Shown piece by piece: positions 25,710 through 34,908 of a DNA stretch of 64,000 nt (positions are counted from its first letter, which is position 1; every line of letters starts with the position of its first letter). The translations under genes and the position numbers were made by a program. A model generated the notes under the pieces. That model was not told the origin of the DNA. It made no database searches and saw nothing but the letters and a program-made list of their open reading frames with translations. This stretch comes from Polynucleobacter sp. AP-Sving-400A-A2 (lineage in GTDB: Bacteria > Pseudomonadota > Gammaproteobacteria > Burkholderiales > Burkholderiaceae): contig NZ_CP061312.1 in the NCBI RefSeq assembly GCF_018688155.1, positions 310,001-374,000 of the forward strand, given 5' to 3'.

Positions 25710-26624
25710 TTAGTTCAACGGAAATCCAACTTTGACGATAAATTCATTCACTGAATGACTATCCCAAACACGCGCATTGGAGCATTCGGCTTCTCCGCCA
25801 CCCATGCAGTTGCCACCTTTGAGTTGATAGCGCCAAGCGCCAGTGACCCACCAGTCTTTGGCGGCGTAGTGCATATTGGGCCCCACAAAAGTGGCACGCT
25901 GGACTTGATTGCGCAAATTCAATTCTGAGTAGTCATTATGGAAGCGCGCCTCAACGCCAGCAGACCATTTAGGGGCAAACCGATAGCTAGCGCCCACAAG
26001 GAAGTCGAGCATTGACTCTGGTACGTTGCCATTTTCAATAAACTTTAAGCGTTCATTCGCTACAACAACGTTACCTGCCAAAATTAAGCGATCATCAATG
26101 AAATTTGATTGCAAAAGTAAGCGTGCCTCAATCTCATTTTTATTTCTACCAATAGTCGGCTCTAAGTAGAGGCCCACACCAACGGGTGATGTCACTGGAT
26201 TAGTGAGTCGATAAATAGCTTCTAGTGATCCACCCTCAATGCCACTTTTTCTATAGGGAGTAGCTGGGTCATGGCTGGATGGCACCCCATACCCACCTGT
26301 GCAACTTGGGCTATCGCCACAGGCTTCTGAGTTGGTGTAATTCTGACTTGCGCTGGTGTAGTAGGAATTGATATAGCCAGCAATTTGTAAATCATTGGTC
26401 AGGCCATATTCCAACTCGGTTCTAGCTGTCCATGCATCATAGGTACCGGCAGCCTGTTGTTTGTTGAGTTGCAAGCGTTGTTCAAACTCGAGCTTCCCTT
26501 TGGGCTGGAGGTCGAGGGTGTAAATCCAGCCAAATGCACCTTCACCCGCATTTGCGAATGAGAAGTGCAGGGCTGTGGCTAAGAGGATGCTAAAGGCAAC
26601 AAGTCTTTTGATGGTCATTTTCAT
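25710..26624 (-). CDS. DUF6662-like secreted/outer-membrane protein
   Basis: A 304-residue protein with a signal peptide (cut near FANA|GEG) and long runs of alternating polar/aromatic residues typical of an outer-membrane beta-barrel, ending in a hydrophobic strand FIVKVGFPLN. The start of the mature protein (GAFGWIYTLDLQPKGKLEFEQ) fits the DUF6662 family. It is the first gene of the Fur-box operon, with 4 bp to the FMN-binding gene. Role unknown; it could admit or hold an iron complex for reduction. Confidence 0.7.
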   Translation of the reverse strand: MKMTIKRLVAFSILLATALHFSFANAGEGAFGWIYTLDLQPKGKLEFEQRLQLNKQQAAGTYDAWTARTELEYGLTNDLQIAGYINSYYTSASQNYTNSEACGDSPSCTGGYGVPSSHDPATPYRKSGIEGGSLEAIYRLTNPVTSPVGVGLYLEPTIGRNKNEIEARLLLQSNFIDDRLILAGNVVVANERLKFIENGNVPESMLDFLVGASYRFAPKWSAGVEARFHNDYSELNLRNQVQRATFVGPNMHYAAKDWWVTGAWRYQLKGGNCMGGGEAECSNARVWDSHSVNEFIVKVGFPLN

Positions 26625-26650
26625 GGTCTAGTGGGGTGGTCAATAAAAGT

Positions 26651-26702
26651 AAATGAGAATGATTCTCAATATACAGTAAATGAGAACAATTCTCAATTGA
26701 GA
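26651..26702. promoter_or_regulatory. Tandem Fur boxes
   Basis: Box 1 is TGAGAAT-G-ATTCTCA, a perfect 7-1-7 repeat (26654-26668). Box 2 is TGAGAAC-A-ATTCTCA (26681-26695), overlapped by the palindrome TCTCAATTGAGA (26691-26702). This is the classic 7-1-7 Fur consensus in two copies 27 bp apart, 27-78 bp upstream of the DUF6662 gene. Iron repression of the leftward operon is the natural reading. Confidence 0.85.
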
Positions 26703-26771
26703 AATTGACCCTGCGCGCTTTGGTGTCGAGTTTTTGCCTAGGACTAGCCTGAGCTTGTAAGATTTGGGTCT

Positions 26772-27011
26772 ATGGATTCAGAAGCCCTGGTGAAGCTGGT
26801 CACAATGAAGATGCCATTCGGCAAGCATGCTGGCCGTGCACTTGCAGAACTGCCTGGTAATTATTTAGCCTGGTTTGCTCGTGAGGGATTTCCTCAGAGT
26901 GAGCTTGGGAAATTGCTGGAGTTAATGCACACCCTGGATCACAATGGCTTGCGCGGTTTATTGGCCCCTATCCAACGGGCTCATGGAATTATTCCCCGTA
27001 GCCGCGAGTAG
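26772..27011 (+). CDS. DUF3820 family protein
   Basis: A 79-residue protein with the DUF3820 pattern: MPFGKHAGRALAELP near 14, NYLAWFAREGFP near 30, and GLRGLLAPI near 58. The family is labelled as a putative quorum-sensing-regulated factor and often occurs with exonuclease-like genes. It lies next to a convergent secreted nuclease gene. Confidence 0.8.
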   Translation: MDSEALVKLVTMKMPFGKHAGRALAELPGNYLAWFAREGFPQSELGKLLELMHTLDHNGLRGLLAPIQRAHGIIPRSRE

Positions 27012-27018
27012 GCAAGAT

Positions 27019-28038
27019 TTACTTGGAGTGAACTATCACTATCACGCGATTGCGTTCATAGACCACATTAGGTGAATATGGCGGACTGCTCTGGGAGAGG
27101 GCGGCCTGCAATACACTTTGCGCCTGAATTTCTAGCGCCAGCTTTTGAGCTAACTCTAGATTGCGGTCGTATTGAATCTGCACACTGGCAACCTTTCCCG
27201 CTTTGATGTTCGCGGCGAGTGACGCAAGCTTTTCAGGAGAGTACTGATCGAAAAAAATGGGATACCAGCCACCTACTATAGGCCTAGCCTCCGGACTACT
27301 CTTTTCAGCTGGTTTGCTAGACTGGCTTGCGCCAAGCTCAATCGGTAGATGAAAGTCGATGCCGGTCTTCTGAATCAGTTCGGTATAGGAGATCGGTGCA
27401 CTCATTTGCGCATCGTCGGTGTTTTCAACCCAATAAGCCCAAGCTAATTTTTTGGCAGGATCGTAGACCAGCTTATAAAGGTGACTCGGAATGGTGACCT
27501 TGCCTTTACCAATACTGCCAGCATGACCCACTGATCCAGTGTAGACATAGACATCGCCTTGTACGCGCTTGATATACATCCTGGTAGGCTCTTCAACCCG
27601 TTTAGCCCAGATGCCCTGATTATTTTGCCGAGCCTGCGGCATCATATTTGCCAGGGAGAAGGACTGCGCCATTCCCCTCTCGGTTGTCATGTCACCAGCT
27701 GGCACGTTGTGACCCCGGTCATATCCGCTGCCGCGATAGTCTGCCAGTAGGGCGCGTTCATGGGCTGGGAGTCTGGCCTCTTCATAGAATTGATTGGTAC
27801 GGCGAGGATGAGGTGCCTGGAGTTGCTCACCATTGAGTCTCTCAACGGTGTAGATAGGCTTTTTGTCTAAAGGCGAGTAGTAGATCGCGAAATCATCAAA
27901 ACACAGGTCTCGCCCCACCTGTGTAGTGCTAGGTATTTGGTGATTTGGGAATAGATCCTGGCATTGATCAAAGAGAGCTGATGCGCTCAGTGGGAGCCAA
28001 AGCGAGATTAATAAGAGGGTTTTAGCCAAGAATTTCAT
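27019..28038 (-). CDS. Secreted DNA/RNA non-specific endonuclease (NUC1 family)
   Basis: A 339-residue beta-beta-alpha metal nuclease. Signal peptide 1-21 (ends SASA). The catalytic motif DRGHNVPAGD (near 106) contains the general-base His, and the metal-binding Asn lies in NMMPQARQNNQGIW (near 131). The nuclease fold ends near residue 235; about 100 further residues with a Ser/Pro-rich linker (SSKPAEKSSPEARP) form an unusual C-terminal extension. Likely degrades extracellular nucleic acids for nutrients. A single-gene unit. Confidence 0.85.
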   Translation of the reverse strand: MKFLAKTLLLISLWLPLSASALFDQCQDLFPNHQIPSTTQVGRDLCFDDFAIYYSPLDKKPIYTVERLNGEQLQAPHPRRTNQFYEEARLPAHERALLADYRGSGYDRGHNVPAGDMTTERGMAQSFSLANMMPQARQNNQGIWAKRVEEPTRMYIKRVQGDVYVYTGSVGHAGSIGKGKVTIPSHLYKLVYDPAKKLAWAYWVENTDDAQMSAPISYTELIQKTGIDFHLPIELGASQSSKPAEKSSPEARPIVGGWYPIFFDQYSPEKLASLAANIKAGKVASVQIQYDRNLELAQKLALEIQAQSVLQAALSQSSPPYSPNVVYERNRVIVIVHSK

Positions 28039-28337
28039 TGAATGCCAGTGTAATGAGTGTCGTCATCAGGGTATGAACGTTTTGTGCGTATCTCGCGATC
28101 AAATTAGCTATATGGCTAGTGTTGATGAGCGCTTAGAACTCTTTTATCTGATGTTTCATTTGTGCAAAACACATGTCAACAGACCAATGCATAACTTGAG
28201 CTCATGAACGAAAAAACACTACCAGTAGAAAATTTAGCCCATCAAATACTAGATGTACGGGTCAGACATCTCTTTTGAAGAGAAAAATTAGTAAAAAAGT
28301 CCGAATTTAAGCACTTTTTTATTATATGAAATAAGCC
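28039..28337. other. Intergenic region, AT-rich, no gene recognised
   Basis: No supported gene. A 24-codon ORF at 28204-28278 (MNEKTLPVENLAHQ...) has no good SD. A 9 bp inverted repeat TAAAAAAGT (28292-28300) with ACTTTTTTA (28313-28321) could be a weak terminator or part of a promoter. Leftward promoter sequences for the nuclease must lie near 28040-28100. Confidence 0.4.
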
Positions 28338-28478
28338 CCCACTAACTTCTTTAAGCTATTGAATTTAAATGGATAAATATCCATTTTAGAGATGTTAGTA
28401 GGGAACATCCCGGTTTCAAGACCTATAAGTTATTGAAATCAGGTTCTTTATTCTTGACTTGATATAAGAACCTTTTTA
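28338..28478 (+). ncRNA. Structured leader or small RNA with competing stems and a terminator-like hairpin
   Basis: Three kinds of pairing are visible. A long stem pairs CCC+ACTAAC (28338-28346) with GTTAGT+GGG (28394-28403), enclosing a hairpin AAATGGAT/ATCCATTT (28367-28374 / 28379-28386). An alternative stem GATGTT/AACATC (28391-28396 / 28404-28409) uses the same bases and cannot coexist with the first. A terminator-like hairpin AGGTTCTT/AAGAACCT (28441-28448 / 28466-28473) is followed by TTTT, and its 5' arm could instead pair with AAGACCT (28418-28424). This is the layout of an attenuator or riboswitch-like leader, or of an independent small RNA. Confidence 0.45.
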
Positions 28479-28555
28479 GAGTGAGTCATGTTTTTTACTT
28501 ATTGCGTTGCAACATAAATCTGAAGCTGGGTTTTTGGGGTACTGCAAGACTACGG

Positions 28556-29539
28556 ATGATTAAATGTTTTTCTACCAATTCGAGTGACACGCAACTAGCA
28601 CAGCCAGCAACGGCTCACGCTAAGAATTTGCTCGCTCATGCTCTATCCCCCGTGTACAGGGTCATGAATGGTCTATTGATTGTGACCGTGTTCATGACCG
28701 TTGGGCTCTGGCTTTCCGGTAACGGAACTCAAGCAGGTGCTTTCGATTTAGCTCGAATCCTGGTTCCAGACGAAGCTCGCCATATAGTTTGGCAAAATGG
28801 TTTCAGCATGCTCGATCAGTATCAAGAAGCGACTGCTAAGGCGTCTGCGGATGAAGAAATAGCCAATGTGCTTTACGGAAATGCATCGGCTATCCCAGGC
28901 ACTGGTTTGATGGGCGCTAAGCAACAAACAGTTGCCCTGTTGATGCCCTCAGTGGCGCACACCCAGGTAAAACCGATCTCCCATTTGGCTGATCGCATTC
29001 CCACTTCAAAAATTGATCCTCAGGCATTAGATTCAAAGCTGATGGTCTCGATTCAAAACCAACGCGCAGTAGCTGACTTCTTTGAGAAGAAGTACAAATT
29101 AGATCGTGCCAAGATTGAGGAATACATCTCCAATACTGTGTTGATTGCAAAAGAAGTCAAAATCGATCCAGTGTTATTGCTCGCCGTGATTTCGGTAGAG
29201 TCCAACTTTAATCCCCTGATTAAAAGCCATGCTGGTGCTGAAGGTCTAATGCAGGTGATGACTAACATCCACAAAGATAAATATGCTCTGTATGGTGGCG
29301 CAACCGATGCGGTCAAGCCTGAAGTCAATATTCGGGTAGGCGCTTATATTTTGAAGTATTTGATTGCCACTAGCGGTTCATTACGTAATGGCTTGAAATA
29401 CTATGTAGGTGCGGCAAATGCAGAGAGTGACGGCGGTTATACCGATAAGGTAATGGCGGAAAGAAATCGTTTGATTAGTTTGTGTCAGCCAGTGGCACCT
29501 AACAAACTCACTTTGAACGGCAAAGATTTGCGCTCATAA
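28556..29539 (+). CDS. Membrane-anchored lytic transglycosylase (Slt/MltE-like domain)
   Basis: A protein of 327 residues if started at ATG 28556; a GTG at 28481 adds 25 residues that look non-coding. A single membrane segment (MNGLLIVTVFMTVGLWLSG) anchors it. After a spacer comes a goose-lysozyme-type SLT domain with the catalytic Glu in ISVESNFNP (near 195), GLMQVMT as the second motif and YVGAANAESDGGY as the third. It cleaves peptidoglycan between MurNAc and GlcNAc in the periplasm. Transcription may be controlled by the structured upstream region. A terminator follows. Confidence 0.8.
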   Translation: MIKCFSTNSSDTQLAQPATAHAKNLLAHALSPVYRVMNGLLIVTVFMTVGLWLSGNGTQAGAFDLARILVPDEARHIVWQNGFSMLDQYQEATAKASADEEIANVLYGNASAIPGTGLMGAKQQTVALLMPSVAHTQVKPISHLADRIPTSKIDPQALDSKLMVSIQNQRAVADFFEKKYKLDRAKIEEYISNTVLIAKEVKIDPVLLLAVISVESNFNPLIKSHAGAEGLMQVMTNIHKDKYALYGGATDAVKPEVNIRVGAYILKYLIATSGSLRNGLKYYVGAANAESDGGYTDKVMAERNRLISLCQPVAPNKLTLNGKDLRS

Positions 29540-29561
29540 GTTCTACAGTTTTTCCCAGGAA

Positions 29562-29606
29562 AAAATAAAGGCCACTCAGTTTATTTAATTGAGTGGCCTT
29601 ATTACT
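29562..29606. terminator. Bidirectional intrinsic terminator
   Basis: 11 bp stem AAGGCCACTCA (29568-29578) with TGAGTGGCCTT (29590-29600), flanked by A-rich and T-rich tails. It separates convergent genes. Confidence 0.88.
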
Positions 29607-29626
29607 TTCTAATGCAGGGGCGGAAA

Positions 29627-29974
29627 TTAATTTACGCCATGAAGCTCTACATCAAATACCAGGGTTGCATTTGGGGGGATCACACCACCGGCACCACGGG
29701 GGCCATAACCCATCTCAGATGGAATAATTAAGGTGCGCTTGCCACCAATTTTCATGCCTTGTACGCCTTCATCCCAGCCCTTGATGACATGGCCAGCGCC
29801 CAAAGGAAAGCTAAATAATTGGCCGCGATCGAGGGAGCTATCAAACTTTTGACCTTTATGATCTGGCGCCTGTTCATCAAATAACCATCCGGTGTAATGC
29901 ACGTCTACATGGTTGCCGGCAGTCGCTTCTTTACCATCGCCCACAATGGTATCTATTTTTTGGAGTTCGCTCAC
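29627..29974 (-). CDS. FKBP-type peptidyl-prolyl cis-trans isomerase
   Basis: A 115-residue single-domain FKBP. GTG at 29972-29974 is the start: it has a strong SD (AGAGGAAG) and precedes the domain directly, while longer frames add unrelated residues. Active-site residues are visible: VHYTGWLFD, KFDSSLDRGQLFSFPLG, VIKGWDEGVQGM, GYGPRGAGGVIPPNATLVFDVEL. It speeds proline isomerisation in protein folding in the cytoplasm (no signal peptide). Confidence 0.9.
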   Translation of the reverse strand: MSELQKIDTIVGDGKEATAGNHVDVHYTGWLFDEQAPDHKGQKFDSSLDRGQLFSFPLGAGHVIKGWDEGVQGMKIGGKRTLIIPSEMGYGPRGAGGVIPPNATLVFDVELHGVN

Positions 29975-30049
29975 GTTTATCTTCCTCTTTGGCTGAAAAT
30001 GAGGGGCTAGTATATTCTGAGCGTAATCTTTTTGTTCGAGCAAACTAAC

Positions 30050-31066
30050 ATGACAAACTTCTGGCCCCATTCTGCTTACAAAACCCTGACGGTGGGGTCT
30101 GATAAGCAATTACAAGTAAGCGATGATTTTCTGCGTACTTACTTATTACGCCCTGAGTTAAACCTCGTTCCTGAATCCTGTAATGTTGAGCGCATCCTAC
30201 ATCAGCGCTTAACTGAGAATCCCCGCGCAGTGATTTCCGATGAGGAAATTGCTGGCATGGCAGATCCCGATATTCAGGTGAACTACCAAGTGTGGCTCAG
30301 GTATCGGACCAAGCTATTAGCCGCCACTTCTTTGGAGAACTTTTACATGAGCTTGTTTAAGGGTGATGGCGTAGATGTACCACCCTTATTTATTTCTCAA
30401 TTGGCACAAATATTTATTCGGCATATTTTGGGTGAGGATTGCCATCCTTTGGATGCACGCATGGGTGAGCTCTTCTTTCGGACTCAAAAGATCACTGTGT
30501 TGGAGGACGGTGTGGTGATGGGTGCAGATGACGAGGTAGTGACTCGCAATGCGCAGGCAGGTGAGACTGGCAACATTCTGGATCTGCTCAAGAGCAAGTC
30601 AATGTCTATGCGCTCGATCGACTTAGATGTCTTGCATGAGGAAAACGCGGAACTCTATTGGGATAAGTGTGAGGACTATGACTTTGCAGTACAGCTGAAC
30701 TTTGGTCAGCCGCCTATTAATCATTTTTGCCGAGTCCTCGAAAAATGGGTGCAGCACTTCTTAGGTGCCCAGGTACGAATTACTCCAATGCAGCAAATCT
30801 CAGATCCAAAATGGTCTTGGCATGTTGGTCTAGATGCTGCTGCTACGGATATTCTGAATAAGCTTTACAACAAAGAGACGGTCGATACTGACGAGCTTGA
30901 GAAGGTGATTTGCTTATTCCGTTTGGACTTTATTGACGAGGCAGCCGTTACCCAATCTCAGGCTGGAAAGCCGGTGTACATGGGTATAGCAATGAATGAT
31001 GAGAAGCAGCTCAAACTCAAACCGCAAAACCTTCTCTTCAATCTACCTTTAGCAAAAGCTTCTTAA
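30050..31066 (+). CDS. DUF6352 family protein
   Basis: A 338-residue soluble protein without a signal peptide or membrane segment. It fits DUF6352, a family of unknown function common in Burkholderiales. Recognisable blocks are MTNFWPHSAYKTL at the start, LRTYLLRPELNLVPESC near 30, RYRTKLLAATSLENFYMSLF near 90 and WSWHVGLDAAATDILNKLYN near 258. ATG at 30050 was chosen over 30032 as it matches the compact start. It is divergent from the FKBP gene. Confidence 0.75.
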   Translation: MTNFWPHSAYKTLTVGSDKQLQVSDDFLRTYLLRPELNLVPESCNVERILHQRLTENPRAVISDEEIAGMADPDIQVNYQVWLRYRTKLLAATSLENFYMSLFKGDGVDVPPLFISQLAQIFIRHILGEDCHPLDARMGELFFRTQKITVLEDGVVMGADDEVVTRNAQAGETGNILDLLKSKSMSMRSIDLDVLHEENAELYWDKCEDYDFAVQLNFGQPPINHFCRVLEKWVQHFLGAQVRITPMQQISDPKWSWHVGLDAAATDILNKLYNKETVDTDELEKVICLFRLDFIDEAAVTQSQAGKPVYMGIAMNDEKQLKLKPQNLLFNLPLAKAS

Positions 31067-32265
31067 GCGCTAGATGAGACGCTAGTCTTCTTAAGATTAG
31101 CGCTCAGCCAAATCAAGGCACCAGCAGTGACGGCAACAGGAAGTAGCGATCCTAGATTGAGAATATTCCAGCCCTGAGAGGTGATCAGCGCTCCAGAGCC
31201 GAAGGAGGTGAAAGCCATGGTGCCAAACACAAAGAAGTTAATTGCTGCCTGAGCTTTATCGCGCTCTTCTGGTCGGTAGGCGGTCATTGCTAATGATGTG
31301 GAGCCGGTAAATAAAAAGTTCCAGCCAACGCCCAGCAAAAATAAAGCAATTAAAAATTGGTGGAAGTCGACACCAGTAAGTGCAATTGCAATACATAGGA
31401 GATTGAGGATGACTCCGATACCCATAATTTTGAGTGTGCCAAAACGCTGAATGAGTGAGCCAGTAAAGAAGCCGGGCGCGAACATGCCAATCACATGCCA
31501 CTCTAAAACCATAGCCGTATCCGAAAACGGGAGTTCACAAATTTGCATAGCAAGGGGAGTGGCCGCCATGAGTAGGTTCATGACGCCGTACCCTAGAGAA
31601 GCACCGATTACGGCAACCAGAAAGACCGGTTGTTGCAGAATAGTTTTAAGACTTCTTCCAGCGGACAACGCATGCTGCGTCTTGAACTCTTCTGGAAAAT
31701 GGATGAATTGCATCACGATGATCCCGATAAAGCCGGCTATCGAGAGAGTGAGGTAAGCGCCCAAGAAGGCGGTATCAAAAAAGTCTTTAGTCCATGAGGC
31801 AAGATTGGGGCCAATCACTGCACCAAGAATCCCGCCAGCTAACACCCAAGAGACTGCCTTATCTCTCTGACTGATCTCAGTTAGCTCAGCAGCTGCAAAT
31901 CGATAAAGCTGGCCATTAGCGCTGTAGTAGCCCGCAATAAAGGTGCCTAGGACCAGTAACCAGAAGTTTTTAGAAACGGCGGCATAGGCGCATAGAAGGG
32001 CTGAAAAGACAGCTACCAGAAGGCCCAACTGAAAAGAAATCTTACGGCCAAAGTAATTTTGGGTTTTGGCTACGATCGAGGTTGAGAAGGCGCCCCCGAC
32101 AACGTAGCCCATCACGGGCAAGGTAGCCATCCAGGCGACTGGACTCAGACTGAGTCCAACTAGGCCATTAATGGCGATAAAGGTCACATTATTGGTCAAA
32201 AACAAGCCCTGGCAAAGAATCAGCAGTACGAGGTTTTTATTGAGTAGGGGGTGCTTGTTCATCAT
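31063..32265 (-). CDS. MFS transporter
   Basis: A 400-residue major facilitator superfamily protein with about twelve hydrophobic segments. The loop after TM2 is KTQNYFGRKIS, equivalent to the family's motif A, and the central loop is near residue 200. It resembles the group of uncharacterised proton-driven drug/metabolite exporters. Substrate unknown. The gene is convergent and overlaps the DUF6352 stop region by 4 bp. Confidence 0.83.
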   Translation of the reverse strand: MMNKHPLLNKNLVLLILCQGLFLTNNVTFIAINGLVGLSLSPVAWMATLPVMGYVVGGAFSTSIVAKTQNYFGRKISFQLGLLVAVFSALLCAYAAVSKNFWLLVLGTFIAGYYSANGQLYRFAAAELTEISQRDKAVSWVLAGGILGAVIGPNLASWTKDFFDTAFLGAYLTLSIAGFIGIIVMQFIHFPEEFKTQHALSAGRSLKTILQQPVFLVAVIGASLGYGVMNLLMAATPLAMQICELPFSDTAMVLEWHVIGMFAPGFFTGSLIQRFGTLKIMGIGVILNLLCIAIALTGVDFHQFLIALFLLGVGWNFLFTGSTSLAMTAYRPEERDKAQAAINFFVFGTMAFTSFGSGALITSQGWNILNLGSLLPVAVTAGALIWLSANLKKTSVSSSA

Positions 32266-32515
32266 GCATTGCAGTTTACGATGTAAGTGAGTGCAGGCTG
32301 GGCATGGTGGATTCCCTTAATTGAGGTACTTAGACCAATTTGCAGCCTAAATCCCCTGAAATTGCTGGGGTCGATGATTTAAAATAGATTTCTCGGTCCA
32401 GTACGTGAAATGACACCCAAGATAGCCAAAAGCGCCTGAAGTGTTGCGTGCGGAATGCGAGAGTGGTTCGGTATAAGGCCGACCCCTAATATTTACCCAT
32501 ATCGAGGAAACATCA

Positions 32516-34753
32516 ATGGCTTCAGAGAAATCAAAGATTATTTACACGCTGACAGATGAAGCGCCCTTATTGGCAACCTGTGCATTCCTACCAATCATCC
32601 GTACTTTTACAGCGCCAGTGGGAGTTCAGGTTGTAGAAAGCGATATTTCTGTTGCGGCGCGTATCTTGTCAAACTTCTCTGATTGCTTAACTGCAGAGCA
32701 AAAAGTTCCCGATAATTTGGCTGAGCTGGGTCGTATGACTTTATTGCCCGATACCAACATCATTAAGTTGCCCAATATCAGCGCTTCAGTTCCACAGTTG
32801 CTCGCTGCTATTAAAGAGTTGCAAGCCAAGGGTTACAAACTTCCTGATTTTCCAGATGATCCTAAAAATGATGCTGAAAAAGAAATTCGTGTGCGCTACT
32901 CCAAATGTTTGGGTAGCGCAGTAAACCCCGTATTGCGCGAAGGTAACTCTGATCGCCGTGCACCAAACGCTGTTAAGCGTTATGCCCGTAAGAACCCGCA
33001 CTCGATGGGTGAGTGGAGTCAAGCCTCCCGTACGCACGTATCGCATATGCATGGTGGTGACTTCTACGCAGGTGAGAAGTCAATGACCATGACCAAAGCA
33101 TGTGATGTGAAGATGGATCTAGTAACGAAGAATGGCAAAACGATTGTTCTCAAGCCAAAAGTGAGCTTGATTGCTGGTGAAATTATTGACAGCATGTACA
33201 TGAGTAAAAAAGCACTCTGCGAGTTCTATGAAAAAGAAATTGAAGATGCTTACAAGACTGGCATGATGTTGTCCCTGCACGTCAAAGCCACCATGATGAA
33301 GGTGTCACACCCCATCGTGTTTGGTCATGCTGTCAAGATTTTCTACAAAGATGCATTTGAAAAGCATGGCAAGTTGTTTGATGAGTTAGGTGTAAATCCA
33401 AACAATGGTATGAGTAGCTTGTACGAAAAAATCAAGACTTTGCCAGAATCTAAACGTGAAGAAATCATTCAGGACTTACATGCTTGCCATGAACACCGTC
33501 CAGCCTTGGCGATGGTGGACTCTGCTAAAGGCATTACTAACCTGCATTCACCAAGTGACGTGATCGTAGATGCATCGATGCCAGCAATGATTCGTGTAGG
33601 CGGCAAGATGTGGGGTGCTGATGGTCGCTTACATGACACTAAAGCGGTCATTCCAGAAAGTACTTTTGCTCGTATCTATCAAGAGATCATTAACTTTTGC
33701 AAGACACACGGTAACTTTGATCCCAAAACGATGGGTACAGTACCCAATGTGGGCTTGATGGCTCAGCAGGCGGAAGAGTACGGTTCACATGACAAGACCT
33801 TTGAAATCACCGAGGCTGGTGTAGCCCGCATTGTTGCCGATGACGGTACCGTATTACTAGAGCAGAATGTGGAAGAGGGCGATATCTGGCGTATGTGCCA
33901 AGTTAAAGATGCGCCGATTCGTGACTGGGTGAAGTTGGCAGTCAACCGTGCGCGCTTGTCACACACCCCGGCCGTATTCTGGCTAGATGAGTATCGTCCA
34001 CATGAAGCCGAGTTAATCAAGAAGGTGCAAACCTACCTGAAAGACTACGACTTAACTGGTGTAGATATTCAGATCATGTCGCAGACTCGCGCAATGCGCT
34101 ACACCTTAGAGCGCATTATTCGCGGTAAGGATACGATTTCTGTGACCGGCAATATTTTGCGTGATTACCTCACCGACTTGTTCCCAATTATGGAGCTCGG
34201 TACTAGCGCCAAGATGTTGTCCATCGTGCCATTGATGGCTGGTGGTGGCCTTTTTGAAACTGGTGCGGGTGGTTCTGCTCCTAAGCACGTTCAACAGTTG
34301 GTCGAAGAAAATCATTTGCGCTGGGATTCTTTGGGCGAGTTTTTGGCCTTAGCAGTTTCTCTAGAAGATATTGGTGATAAGACTGGTAATGCCAAAGTCA
34401 AAATCTTGGCTCGCACTTTAGATGAAGCTACTGGTACCTTGTTGGATAACAATAAGTCACCATCACCACGCACTGGCGAGTTAGATAATCGCGGTAGCCA
34501 GTTCTATTTGGCGATGTACTGGGCTCAGGCTTTAGCTGCGCAAAGCGAAGATAAAGAATTACAAGCCCACTTTGCTCCGATTGCAAAAGCCTTGACTGAG
34601 AACGAGCAAAAGATTGTTGCTGAGTTCAAAGCGGTACAAGGCAAACCGGCGGATATTGGTGGCTACTACATGCCTGATCACGACAAGTTCGTGGCAGTGA
34701 TGTGTCCAAGTACTACCTTAAACAACATCTTAAAAACGGCATCAGCCACTTAA
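32516..34753 (+). CDS. icd: NADP-dependent isocitrate dehydrogenase, monomeric type
   Basis: A 745-residue single-chain isocitrate dehydrogenase of the TCA cycle, oxidising isocitrate to 2-oxoglutarate with NADP. The length is right for the monomeric class (about 740). Seen blocks are the substrate segment [21 protein letters not shown] near 140, [16 protein letters not shown] near 178, and [25 protein letters not shown] near 400. Its 250 bp upstream region holds the promoter; GAGG lies just before the ATG. A terminator follows. Probably strongly expressed. Confidence 0.95.
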   Translation: MASEKSKIIYTLTDEAPLLATCAFLPIIRTFTAPVGVQVVESDISVAARILSNFSDCLTAEQKVPDNLAELGRMTLLPDTNIIKLPNISASVPQLLAAIKELQAKGYKLPDFPDDPKNDAEKEIRVRYSKCLGSAVNPVLREGNSDRRAPNAVKRYARKNPHSMGEWSQASRTHVSHMHGGDFYAGEKSMTMTKACDVKMDLVTKNGKTIVLKPKVSLIAGEIIDSMYMSKKALCEFYEKEIEDAYKTGMMLSLHVKATMMKVSHPIVFGHAVKIFYKDAFEKHGKLFDELGVNPNNGMSSLYEKIKTLPESKREEIIQDLHACHEHRPALAMVDSAKGITNLHSPSDVIVDASMPAMIRVGGKMWGADGRLHDTKAVIPESTFARIYQEIINFCKTHGNFDPKTMGTVPNVGLMAQQAEEYGSHDKTFEITEAGVARIVADDGTVLLEQNVEEGDIWRMCQVKDAPIRDWVKLAVNRARLSHTPAVFWLDEYRPHEAELIKKVQTYLKDYDLTGVDIQIMSQTRAMRYTLERIIRGKDTISVTGNILRDYLTDLFPIMELGTSAKMLSIVPLMAGGGLFETGAGGSAPKHVQQLVEENHLRWDSLGEFLALAVSLEDIGDKTGNAKVKILARTLDEATGTLLDNNKSPSPRTGELDNRGSQFYLAMYWAQALAAQSEDKELQAHFAPIAKALTENEQKIVAEFKAVQGKPADIGGYYMPDHDKFVAVMCPSTTLNNILKTASAT

Positions 34754-34772
34754 GATCAACATGCTTCACGAG

Positions 34773-34803
34773 AAGGGTAAACCGCTGGGTTTACCCTTTT
34801 TCT
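34773..34803 (+). terminator. Intrinsic terminator of icd
   Basis: Stem AAGGGTAAACC (34773-34783), GCTG loop, GGTTTACCCTT (34788-34798), followed by TTT. Confidence 0.92.
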
Positions 34804-34908
34804 TGTCTGCATTTTGGGTCGGTACAGTAGCTCAGCAATAAATTGGTAGGCGTAGGAGAATAAGACCTATTGTCACTATTAGATTAAATCCATTGAGGAG
34901 ACTTTGAT

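Noticed and set aside
28204..28278. 24-codon ORF (MNEKTLPVENLAHQ...) in the intergenic region
   Set aside because: Very short, no SD and no family; chance ORF is likely.
28292..28321. A9/T9-type inverted repeat as a terminator
   Set aside because: AT-only stem with a weak loop; no upstream rightward gene that needs a terminator here.
29975..30109. N-terminal extension of the FKBP gene
   Set aside because: Extends across the promoter region and into the divergent gene; GTG 29974 has a strong SD.
32266..32515. Possible small RNA in the icd leader (GC-rich hairpin near 32470-32490)
   Set aside because: The stem is imperfect with a bulge and lacks a T run; more likely ordinary 5' leader.
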